A stretch of DNA of 64,000 nt, from assembly GCA_002409995.1 (NCBI GenBank), contig DHOR01000030.1, forward strand, positions 1-64,000, in the 5' to 3' direction. The notes under the pieces are model-generated. The model ran no database searches, was not told the DNA's origin, and saw nothing but the letters and a program-made list of their open reading frames with translations. How positions within the stretch are numbered: position 1 is the first letter of the stretch; every line of letters starts with the position of its first letter. The stretch is from Hungatella sp. UBA5385. Lineage in GTDB: Bacteria > Bacillota > Clostridia > Lachnospirales > Lachnospiraceae. Shown here in pieces: positions 34,026 to 40,646 of this stretch. The position numbers were made by a program, and so were the translations under genes.

Positions 34026-34289
34026 TCACCCTTTTAACGCCTCTTCATAAACTCTCTGTATGACTTCCTTCTTAGGAACACCCTCCAGAATCTTCTCTCC
34101 ATCAACAAAAAAGCAGGGAACATACCAGTAGTTTAATGTTTTGGCAAACTCCATATGTTGATTTTCATCAACAATTTGCACCTCTACTGCCTCATATTCC
34201 GGATGCTCTGCCTTCAGCTCCTCCATCATTCGAAAAGCTCTTATGCAGTGTGGACAGGTATCTATGATCATCATCAGTACTTTTTTCAT
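34026..34289 (-). CDS. Thioredoxin-like/glutaredoxin-like protein
   Basis: An 87-residue thioredoxin-fold protein with active-site motif TCPHCIRAF near the N-terminus, a cis-proline segment YVPCFFVDGEKILEG, and length typical of small glutaredoxins. It may reduce disulfides or carry electrons. I chose ATG at 34289 with GAAAGGAGAG upstream. A longer frame to 34397 is not supported. It has its own promoter at 34318-34347, which is why the RNA-like element further upstream is likely separate. Confidence 0.8.
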   Translation of the reverse strand: MKKVLMMIIDTCPHCIRAFRMMEELKAEHPEYEAVEVQIVDENQHMEFAKTLNYWYVPCFFVDGEKILEGVPKKEVIQRVYEEALKG

Positions 34290-34317
34290 CAATCTGCTCT
34301 CCTTTCGTATTAGGGAT

Positions 34318-34347
34318 AGTATATCACCAACCCTTATGAGTTCACAA
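34318..34347 (-). promoter_or_regulatory. Promoter of thioredoxin-like gene
   Basis: TTGTGA (34342-34347), 18 bases, TATACT (34318-34323) on the minus strand, 29 bases before the start codon. Confidence 0.65.
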
Positions 34348-34436
34348 GCAAAAGAGATCTTTCCAATCAAATAAAAGTTGCAGTTCAGCCATGCCATTCA
34401 TCATTTGGCAGATGATACTAATTATCTGATTATAAC

Positions 34437-34474
34437 AAAAAACCGTACTCTGTCATGCGGTTACAGAGACGGTT
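34437..34474 (-). terminator. Terminator of candidate small RNA
   Basis: ACCGT/ACGGT and CTCTGT/ACAGAG form a continuous stem, followed by six T on the minus strand. Confidence 0.85.
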
Positions 34475-34552
34475 CCTCGTAGGAGTCATGATCCTTCACG
34501 GGTCAATGAAGGTATACCCAAAATGGGCTCATGTATAGAATATTCACATGTA

Positions 34553-34568
34553 GTTAGGGTTTGCTAAC
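34553..34568. promoter_or_regulatory. DtxR-type operator copy 2 at sRNA promoter
   Basis: GTTAGGGTTTGCTAAC, TTAG-N6-CTAA, starts right at the predicted transcription start. Its centre is 25 bp from the copy at 34578, on nearly the same helix face. Confidence 0.6.
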
Positions 34569-34575
34569 TGCATTT

Positions 34576-34604
34576 ATATTAGCATGGGCTAACCAAAAAA
34601 TCAA
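34576..34604 (-). promoter_or_regulatory. Promoter of candidate small RNA
   Basis: TTGATT (34599-34604), 17 bases, TAATAT (34576-34581) on the minus strand. Confidence 0.75.
34578..34593. promoter_or_regulatory. DtxR-type operator copy 1 at sRNA promoter
   Basis: ATTAGCATGGGCTAAC, TTAG-N6-CTAA, overlaps the -10 and spacer, the same position as in the dtxR operon promoter. Confidence 0.65.
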
Positions 34605-34642
34605 GGTTTTTATTGAAAGTAATTTCTCAATAATGCACTTTT

Positions 34643-35812
34643 TTAATACCATCTTGTCATTGGAAGGTCATTATTCACACCTTTTGATATGAGAATCTGG
34701 TCCAAATCAATAATTCCATTATGAAAGGTAGCGGCACAGGCAGCCAGATATAACTCCCACATTCTGGTAAACTCTCCACCCATACGAATTTCAATTTCCT
34801 TCCTGTGCTTTGTAAAATTCTCCTCCCAGCACCGCAGTGTTCTGTAGTAATGACGTCTTAAGCTTTCCACATCAAGAGTGTAGAAGTTATATTCTGCCAT
34901 TATATGAAGCATTTCTCTTAAGCTGGGAATCATGCCTCCAGGAAAAATGTATTTTTTAATCCAGGGATCACCGGGATATTCTTTTAATGCACTGATGTAA
35001 TGCAGGAGAAATAATCCCTCCGGCTTCAGCACTGCATTAACATTTTTAATAAACAGCTCATAGTTGGGCCGTCCAACATGCTCCAGCATTCCTACACTGA
35101 CCACCCGGTCAAAGGTTCTGCCTGATTTTTCCAGTTCCCTGTAATCCATCAGCTCAACAGTAACCCTTCCTGTCAGCCCCTCAGCTTCAATCTGTTTTTC
35201 AAATTCCTTTTTCTGCTCTTTGCTTAAAGTGATTCCATGGGCTTTTACTCCATACTCCTTGGCAGCTCTGATCAGCAGATACCCCCAGCCGCAGCCAATA
35301 TCCAAAAGTTCCATATCAGACTTTAAATACAGCTTCTTAAGTATTCTCTCCACTTTATCACACTGAGCCTCATATAGAGTGGAAGTCTCATTTTTAAAAT
35401 ATCCACAGGAATAACTCATGGTCTCATCCAGCCAGAGACTATAAAATTCATTGCCAATATCATAGTGGGAAGTCACTTCTTTTTCCTGATTTTTCTTAGA
35501 CTGTGAAGAGAACAACAGCTTCTTCAATTTTCCGTAGTCTGTTGAAAACTGCCCCATCTGTCCCAGAAAATGATCCAGGGCAAAGAATAAGTCACCCTCA
35601 ATCTCCATAGTTCTCTTCATATAAGCCTCACCCAGTGCCAGAGAGGTGCTTGTAAGAAGCTCTTTGCTTTCAATTCCCTCCCGGAAATCCACTACAAACG
35701 CAGGATTTCCCTTGCCTATATGATGGGTTTTTCCATGAAGCTTTACATCAAAAGGATGCTGGTCAAATCTTTGCAGGAAAGAAATGAGGAAAGTGTCATT
35801 TGCCGTTTTCAT
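34643..35812 (-). CDS. cfa: Cyclopropane-fatty-acyl-phospholipid synthase
   Basis: A 389-residue SAM-dependent methyltransferase that adds a methylene bridge to unsaturated acyl chains of membrane phospholipids. The SAM site is ELLDIGCGWGYLLIRAAKEY, followed by AHGITLSKEQKKEFEKQI, and the family active-site stretch VSVGMLEHVGRPNYE is present, with YIFPGGMIPSL near the bicarbonate-binding region. Length matches the family. GGAGG precedes the ATG. It is 59 bases downstream of the sfp-like gene and may be cotranscribed with it. Confidence 0.92.
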   Translation of the reverse strand: MKTANDTFLISFLQRFDQHPFDVKLHGKTHHIGKGNPAFVVDFREGIESKELLTSTSLALGEAYMKRTMEIEGDLFFALDHFLGQMGQFSTDYGKLKKLLFSSQSKKNQEKEVTSHYDIGNEFYSLWLDETMSYSCGYFKNETSTLYEAQCDKVERILKKLYLKSDMELLDIGCGWGYLLIRAAKEYGVKAHGITLSKEQKKEFEKQIEAEGLTGRVTVELMDYRELEKSGRTFDRVVSVGMLEHVGRPNYELFIKNVNAVLKPEGLFLLHYISALKEYPGDPWIKKYIFPGGMIPSLREMLHIMAEYNFYTLDVESLRRHYYRTLRCWEENFTKHRKEIEIRMGGEFTRMWELYLAACAATFHNGIIDLDQILISKGVNNDLPMTRWY

Positions 35813-35871
35813 AGTAATTCCTCCAGTTTGTTCTTTTCTCTCCTATAGATTTTCCCCTGCTTTTCCCTGTT

Positions 35872-36450
35872 TTATACGAAAATCACCTTTTCCTCTTCTT
35901 TCATGCAGAGAGAAAGGATATAATCATCTCCCAGCTTCTGCTGCCAGAAGTAATATCCCGGCTGGGAACACCAGATATTGTCATCAGTCCCCGGAACAAA
36001 GGATATCTCTGAAGGCGGTACTGTAAGCCCACTTCCTGATGCCTTTACATAGCTTTCCTTTAATGTCCAGAACCGGAAAAACCATTCCTGCTTTTCCTCC
36101 TCCGGCTTTCCATCCAGAATCCGCTGCTCCATCTCTGACAGGGTTTTTTTCAGTATTGCATCCCGGTAAGGTCTGATTTTCTCCACATCAACCCCCAGCT
36201 CGCTGTCCCCTACTGCACAGACAACAAGCCCTTCTGTATGGCTGATATTATAGTGAAACTCAGGATGTTCTGCAAGATAAGGCTTGCCGTGAGGTCCCTT
36301 TTTAATCAAAGGCTCATTACCTGCCTCATAGGTAATTCCTGTCTTTTCCTCCAGCCCCTTCATAAGCAGGCTCCGCCCCAATTCACGCTCTTTCTCCCTC
36401 TTCTTAATCAGTCCCCCCGGTTCGTAAAATCCCTGATAGATGTGTGCCAT
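35872..36450 (-). CDS. 4'-phosphopantetheinyl transferase (Sfp type)
   Basis: A 192-residue enzyme that activates acyl or peptidyl carrier proteins by transferring phosphopantetheine from CoA. The conserved metal-binding motif LGVDVEKIRPY and the FFRFWTLKESYVKASGSGL motif are diagnostic for the Sfp class. No polyketide or non-ribosomal synthetase is in the window, so its carrier protein is unknown. AAAGGAG is upstream of the ATG. It lies between a methyltransferase and cfa on the same strand. Confidence 0.9.
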   Translation of the reverse strand: MAHIYQGFYEPGGLIKKREKERELGRSLLMKGLEEKTGITYEAGNEPLIKKGPHGKPYLAEHPEFHYNISHTEGLVVCAVGDSELGVDVEKIRPYRDAILKKTLSEMEQRILDGKPEEEKQEWFFRFWTLKESYVKASGSGLTVPPSEISFVPGTDDNIWCSQPGYYFWQQKLGDDYILSLCMKEEEKVIFV

Positions 36451-36486
36451 TTCCCTCTAAACTCCTTTCACCGGCTATAGAGGAAA

Positions 36487-37242
36487 TCATTCCAATACAG
36501 CCTGAAAACGGATTCTTACATAATCCGCATACCATACTCCATCTATGTATAATTTCTCTTTCAGCTCTTCCACAGCTTCATTGATAATCTCTTCCTTAGT
36601 ATTCACCTCCATACCTTCAAATACTTGCTTCACAAACATATGAATCCAGTCAGACAATCCATTTTTCCCTGTCAATGGTGTTAAACGGTCAAACAGCACT
36701 CCGTAACGTACTGTAAAGCCTGCCTGCTCCAGCAAAGGTGCATATTGGCCAATAGAAGGAAAATAAAAGAAGCTTCCATAGGAAAGTCCCCGTCTCTCAA
36801 AAGCCCTTGCAAGAGCCCCATGAATCTTCCTGGCATTGCCATAACCGCCAAACTCAAATGCAAAGGTCCCTCCTTTTTTTAAAGCTGATGCAACACTTTT
36901 AAGTAAAGAAGGCTGAAGCTCTCTGTCTATCCAGTGAAATACTGCATTGGAAAATACAGCGTCCACTTTCTCTTCCACTGTAAATGAAACAGCATTCCCT
37001 TTTCTGAACTCTATCTCAGGATAGCTCTTTTTTGCTGCTGCAAGAAGCTCTTCTGAAGCATCAATTCCAATGACATTGACACCCATATCCGCCATTTTCT
37101 TAGACAGAGCACCATTTCCACAGCCTAAATCAATGACAGTCTGCCCTTTCTGCAGATTCAAAAGTTCCAGCACATCATTGCCATATTCATGGACAAATCC
37201 AAATTTCTTCCCATAGTTTTCAGCATCCCATTGTATATTCAT
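36487..37242 (-). CDS. Class I SAM-dependent methyltransferase
   Basis: A 251-residue methyltransferase of the Tam/UbiE-like type. Motif I is VIDLGCGNGALSKKMADMG, motif II is NVIGIDASEELLAAAKKSYP, and the acidic-loop segment VDAVFSNAVFHWI is typical of trans-aconitate methyltransferases. I chose ATG at 37242 with GAGGAG upstream and its neighbour's stop overlapping (TGATATG). The 55 residues upstream in the same frame are Nudix-gene sequence. The substrate is unknown. Confidence 0.85.
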   Translation of the reverse strand: MNIQWDAENYGKKFGFVHEYGNDVLELLNLQKGQTVIDLGCGNGALSKKMADMGVNVIGIDASEELLAAAKKSYPEIEFRKGNAVSFTVEEKVDAVFSNAVFHWIDRELQPSLLKSVASALKKGGTFAFEFGGYGNARKIHGALARAFERRGLSYGSFFYFPSIGQYAPLLEQAGFTVRYGVLFDRLTPLTGKNGLSDWIHMFVKQVFEGMEVNTKEEIINEAVEELKEKLYIDGVWYADYVRIRFQAVLE

Positions 37243-37243
37243 A

Positions 37244-37672
37244 TCAGCATTTCTCCTCAATATATAGTCGTACCCGTTTAAGCAATATAGGCTGAATCTC
37301 CGGGTAAGTCCATGATTCGGGCAGCTCAGTAAATAACTCCACCTTCTGGATTTCATAATCAGGAAGCTGTCCAAAAGACTTGATTTCAGCATAAAAAAGC
37401 ATACCAAAAGTCTCTTCTTCTCCTGAATTACGCAGGACAGAATATATACATACAGGCTTTAATATGTAATCCTCTGCACCGGTCTCTTCCCACAGTTCCC
37501 TTCTTCCTGTCTCCTCGATTGTCTCCCCTTTTTCCCAGTGACCTCCCGGGAATTCGTAGGTATCCCTGTTTTTATGTTTGCAAAATACCCATTTCCCCTC
37601 ATATCTGGAGGCAATGACTGCAAACTTCATGGGTTTATTCTCATTGGGTTCATAGAATTTTACTCTGAACAT
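37244..37672 (-). CDS. Nudix hydrolase
   Basis: A 142-residue Nudix hydrolase. The Nudix box is GGHWEKGETIEETGRREL followed by WEETGAE, with the consensus Gx5Ex7REUxEExGU kept. It would cleave a nucleoside diphosphate linked to another group. I chose ATG at 37672 with AAGGGG upstream. An earlier start is possible but has no clear signal. Its stop sits one base from the next gene's start, so both are translationally coupled. Confidence 0.88.
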   Translation of the reverse strand: MFRVKFYEPNENKPMKFAVIASRYEGKWVFCKHKNRDTYEFPGGHWEKGETIEETGRRELWEETGAEDYILKPVCIYSVLRNSGEEETFGMLFYAEIKSFGQLPDYEIQKVELFTELPESWTYPEIQPILLKRVRLYIEEKC

Positions 37673-37742
37673 TTTTCCCCTTTTTATATTCCATTTTCCC
37701 TTAATATTACACTGTTTTCCCTTGATCTGCAACTTTATCAGT

Positions 37743-37792
37743 AAAAAAGCCCTATTACAGGACTGGTGTCGTACACTGTAACAGGGCTTTTT
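37743..37792 (-). terminator. Enolase terminator
   Basis: AAAAAGCCCT and AGGGCTTTTT pair around an inner TTACAG/CTGTAA helix. T-runs occur on both strands. Confidence 0.9.
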
Positions 37793-37821
37793 CAGGGGGT
37801 CTATTCTGTTTATAAAGGAAG

Positions 37822-39117
37822 TTATCGTTTTAAATGAAATGCATGAATTCCAGGATAAACTGCGGATTCGCCCAGTTCTTCCTCAATCCTTAAAAGCTGA
37901 TTGTATTTAGCCACACGCTCACTCCTGCTTGGCGCACCTGTCTTAATCTGACAGGTGTTCAGTGCAACAGCTAAATCAGCGATTGTTGTATCCTCAGTTT
38001 CACCTGATCTGTGGGAAGCAATGGCTGTATAACCGGACTGATGCGCCATTTTAATGGCTTCCAGTGTCTCTGAAACAGAACCAATCTGGTTTAGCTTAAT
38101 GAGTATGGAATTGCCGCAGTCTGAATCAATTCCCTTTTTCAGTCTTTCTGTATTGGTAACAAACAGGTCATCGCCTACAAGCTGAACACGGTCTCCCAGA
38201 ATGCTGGTCATCATCTTCCAGCCTTCCCAGTCCTCTTCATCAAGACCGTCTTCAATGGAGTAAATAGGATATTTATCGCAGAGCTGTTTCCAGTGACCAA
38301 TCAGCTCTTCGGAAGTAAAATGCTTTTTGGATTTCGGAAGAAGATATTCTCCCTTCTTCTGTCCCTTCCACTCACTGGCAGCAGCATCAATGGCAAGAAC
38401 AAAATCTGTTCCAGCTGTATATCCAGCCTCTTTGATGGCTTCCAGAATCAGTTCTATAGCGTCTTCATCATTTGCCAGATCAGGGGCAAAACCGCCCTCA
38501 TCTCCTACAGCAGTTGCCAGTCCTCTCTTTTTTAAAATAGAAGCAAGACAGTGAAATACTTCTGTACACCAGCGAAGCCCTTCCTTAAAGCTGGAAGCGC
38601 CTACAGGCATAATCATAAATTCCTGCACATCCACTGTATTAGCAGCATGTGCACCGCCATTTAAGATATTCATCATAGGAACAGGAAGCCTGTTTCCTGT
38701 CACTCCGCCAAGAAAGCGGTAAAATGGAATTCCCAGACCTGCAGCAGCCGCTCTGGCGCAGGCAATGGAAACAGCTAATATAGCATTGGCTCCAAGCTTT
38801 GATTTATCCTTTGTTCCATCTGCTGTAATCATGGCACGGTCGATTCCGTAAGTATCGGAGGCATCCATACCTATCAGCACTTCCTGAATGGCTGTATTAA
38901 TGTTCTGTACTGCCTTTTCAACGCCTTTACCGCCATATCGTGACTTATCCCCGTCGCGAAGCTCCAAAGCCTCAAATTCGCCTGTAGAAGCGCCGCTGGG
39001 TGCAGCTCCTCTTCCAATGGTTCCATCCATAAGGTGTACCTCTGCCTCAACAGTAGGGTTTCCTCTGGAATCAATAATTTCTCTTCCTATTACTTTTTCT
39101 ATTTCCAGATAATTCAT
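37822..39117 (-). CDS. eno: Enolase
   Basis: A 431-residue phosphopyruvate hydratase converting 2-phosphoglycerate to phosphoenolpyruvate with magnesium. Signatures are IIDSRGNPTVEAEVHL near the N-terminus, LVGDDLFVTNTERL and the family stretch LIKLNQIGSVSETLEAIKMA, plus SHRSGETEDTTIADLAVAL near the C-terminus. The length matches the family. It has a monocistronic layout with a promoter 168 bases upstream, an operator that matches the dtxR operon operator, and a leader with two tiny upstream ORFs. It ends at a strong terminator. Confidence 0.96.
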   Translation of the reverse strand: MNYLEIEKVIGREIIDSRGNPTVEAEVHLMDGTIGRGAAPSGASTGEFEALELRDGDKSRYGGKGVEKAVQNINTAIQEVLIGMDASDTYGIDRAMITADGTKDKSKLGANAILAVSIACARAAAAGLGIPFYRFLGGVTGNRLPVPMMNILNGGAHAANTVDVQEFMIMPVGASSFKEGLRWCTEVFHCLASILKKRGLATAVGDEGGFAPDLANDEDAIELILEAIKEAGYTAGTDFVLAIDAAASEWKGQKKGEYLLPKSKKHFTSEELIGHWKQLCDKYPIYSIEDGLDEEDWEGWKMMTSILGDRVQLVGDDLFVTNTERLKKGIDSDCGNSILIKLNQIGSVSETLEAIKMAHQSGYTAIASHRSGETEDTTIADLAVALNTCQIKTGAPSRSERVAKYNQLLRIEEELGESAVYPGIHAFHLKR

Positions 39118-39143
39118 ACACGATTCCTTCTTTCTTTTCTTAG

Positions 39144-39155
39144 CTAACTAACCAT
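39144..39155 (-). other. Enolase leader mini-ORF 2 (MVS)
   Basis: ATG GTT AGT TAG preceded by TTGGAG at a good spacing of six bases. It lies 26 bases before the enolase start. Its sequence also holds TTAGCTAA, a half-site-like pattern. Confidence 0.3.
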
Positions 39156-39181
39156 CTGTTACTCCAATATATCTCTCCCGA

Positions 39182-39196
39182 CTAATGATATATCAT
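39182..39196 (-). other. Enolase leader mini-ORF 1 (MIYH)
   Basis: ATG ATA TAT CAT TAG preceded by GAGAGGAGG. ATGATATATCAT is also a perfect 12-bp palindrome, so a regulatory site is an alternative. Confidence 0.3.
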
Positions 39197-39258
39197 ATGC
39201 CTCCTCTCAGATAATTGATTTACATGTATAATATGGCTCATTTGCCAGTAAATTATTT

Positions 39259-39274
39259 GTTAGTCTCGGCTAAC
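39259..39274. promoter_or_regulatory. DtxR-type operator at enolase promoter
   Basis: GTTAGTCTCGGCTAAC, TTAG-N6-CTAA, lies just downstream of the -10 (about +4 to +19). Confidence 0.6.
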
Positions 39275-39284
39275 TCATAATTTT

Positions 39285-39313
39285 ATTATAACACTTTGAT
39301 TTATAAAATGCAA
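39285..39313 (-). promoter_or_regulatory. Enolase promoter
   Basis: TTGCAT (39308-39313), 17 bases, TATAAT (39285-39290) on the minus strand. Confidence 0.8.
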
Positions 39314-39323
39314 TGTTCAAAGT

Positions 39324-39338
39324 TGATAATCATTGTTG
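39324..39338. promoter_or_regulatory. Fur-box-like site upstream of enolase
   Basis: TGATAATCATTGTTG matches the 7-1-7 Fur/PerR consensus strongly in its left half and partly in its right half. Confidence 0.4.
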
Positions 39339-39371
39339 TTTTATTGTTATATTTTTTATTCAGCACCATAG

Positions 39372-39403
39372 AAAAAGCAGGAACAGATATTCTCCATTCC
39401 TGC
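39372..39403 (-). terminator. trpS terminator
   Basis: GCAGGAA and TTCCTGC pair with an 11-base loop, followed by TTTTT on the minus strand. Confidence 0.85.
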
Positions 39404-39412
39404 CATAATCCT

Positions 39413-40504
39413 CTACTCCTGGCTTTTATATTTCTCTGCCTGAGCAGCAATTAAATCCACATCATCAAAATAGTTGATCTTCATTGCTTCTTTTACTTCC
39501 TTTAAAGTCTGGGCTGCCACTGCTTCTGCTCTTTCGCTGCCTTCCTTTAAAACCTTATATACATAAGGAATATTCGCTTCGTATTCTTTTCTTCTGTCAC
39601 GGATAGGACCAAGCTCTGCCTGAAGGATGCTGTTTAAGAATCTCTTCACCTTCACATCGCCTAAACCGCCCCGTCTATAGTGATCCTTTAACTCATCAAG
39701 GTTCTTATATTCAGGAAGATATTTTTCAAAATCATCATCTTTACAGAATGCATCCAGATAGGTAAATACAGTATTTCCTTCAATCTGACCTGGATCAGAT
39801 ACCTGAAGATGGTTAGGATCAGTATACATGCTCATAACCTTTTTCTTCACATCTTCTTCTGTATCAGATAAATAGATACAGTTTCCTAAGGATTTACTCA
39901 TCTTCGCCTTGCCGTCAGTGCCTGGAAGACGTAAGCAGGCCTTGTTTTCAGGAAGCATAATCTCAGGCTCAACAAGAGCTTCACCATAAACAGTATTGAA
40001 TTTGCGCACAATTTCTCTGGTCTGCTCAAGCATAGGCTCCTGATCTTCTCCAACAGGAACCATATTGGCCTTAAATGCTGTAATATCAGCAGCCTGGCTG
40101 ATTGGATAGGTAAAGAATCCAACAGGAATGCTTGTCTCAAAGTTTCTCATTGCAATCTCAGACTTTACCGTAGGGTTTCTCTGAAGTCTTGCAACAGTTA
40201 CCAGATTCATGTAATAAAAGGACAGCTCTGTCAGCTGAGGAATCTGGGACTGAATAAACATAGTGGACTTCTCTGGATCTAAACCAATGGATAAATAGTC
40301 AAGAGCAACCTCTATAATATTCTGGCGGACCTTCTCAGGATTCTCTGAGTTATCAGTAAGTGCCTGTGCATCAGCAATCATAATATAGATATCATCAAAT
40401 TCACCGGAGTTCTGTAATTCCACTCTTCTTCTTAAGGAACCTACATAATGACCAATATGGAGTTTTCCAGTTGGCCGGTCCCCTGTTAAAATAATCTTTC
40501 CCAT
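39413..40504 (-). CDS. trpS: Tryptophanyl-tRNA synthetase
   Basis: A 363-residue class I aminoacyl-tRNA synthetase charging tRNA-Trp. The HIGH motif is GKLHIGHYVGSLRRR at about residues 12-26 and the KMSKS motif is GKAKMSKSLGNCIY at about 199-212. The family segment PISQAADITAFKANMVPVGE contacts the substrate. Length is a little above the usual 330-340. It has a strong promoter upstream. No T-box leader is seen between the promoter and the ATG, which would be too short for one. Confidence 0.95.
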   Translation of the reverse strand: MGKIILTGDRPTGKLHIGHYVGSLRRRVELQNSGEFDDIYIMIADAQALTDNSENPEKVRQNIIEVALDYLSIGLDPEKSTMFIQSQIPQLTELSFYYMNLVTVARLQRNPTVKSEIAMRNFETSIPVGFFTYPISQAADITAFKANMVPVGEDQEPMLEQTREIVRKFNTVYGEALVEPEIMLPENKACLRLPGTDGKAKMSKSLGNCIYLSDTEEDVKKKVMSMYTDPNHLQVSDPGQIEGNTVFTYLDAFCKDDDFEKYLPEYKNLDELKDHYRRGGLGDVKVKRFLNSILQAELGPIRDRRKEYEANIPYVYKVLKEGSERAEAVAAQTLKEVKEAMKINYFDDVDLIAAQAEKYKSQE

Positions 40505-40560
40505 TTTTGTACCTCCAAATATATTTTAAGGAATTATTAATTGTATAAGCTTTAGGGTTT

Positions 40561-40590
40561 ATTATAGCATAATTTTTGCAATTGTTGCAA
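40561..40590 (-). promoter_or_regulatory. trpS promoter
   Basis: TTGCAA (40585-40590), 18 bases, TATAAT (40561-40566) on the minus strand, 57 bases before the ATG. Confidence 0.75.
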
Positions 40591-40591
40591 C

Positions 40592-40646
40592 ATTTAAAAT
40601 TGGGGTTCGACCCTTTGTAGTAAAGGGTCGAACCCCAATTTTAAAT
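40592..40646 (-). repeat. 25-bp perfect inverted repeat at metH end
   Basis: Arms 40592-40616 and 40622-40646 are perfectly complementary over 25 bp with a 5-base loop (GTAGT). The core is GGTTCGACCC. The metH stop codon (40641-40643) lies within one arm. One arm recurs at 1-21, directly after another gene's stop. It probably ends transcription, though the T-run is short. Confidence 0.85.

Larger units (their letters stand above)
34437..34569 (-). ncRNA. Candidate metal-responsive small RNA
   Basis: An intergenic minus-strand unit with a near-ideal promoter (34576-34604), an estimated start at about 34569, and a strong terminator, giving a ~133-nt RNA. No open reading frame of note is inside. 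It can fold as GTTAG/CTAAC (34553-34568), CCCA/TGGG (34517-34527), CCTTCA/TGAAGG (34493-34512, C-rich loop TTGACCCG), TCCT/AGGA (34474-34484) and the terminator hairpin. Several C-rich unpaired stretches could bind Shine-Dalgarno sequences, as in the Fur-controlled FsrA RNA of Bacillus. Two copies of the operator found at the dtxR operon cover its promoter. I find no known RNA family in it by eye, including 6S, SRP and common riboswitches. Confidence 0.6.

Noticed and set aside
34437..34569. 6S RNA, SRP RNA or a known riboswitch as the identity of this element
   Set aside because: The length and the series of short separate hairpins do not fit 6S or SRP RNA, and I find no conserved core of TPP, SAM, FMN, cobalamin, cyclic-di-GMP, manganese or fluoride riboswitches.
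40505..40591. T-box leader before trpS
   Set aside because: Only about 50 bases lie between the promoter and the ATG, too short, and there is no T-box sequence.
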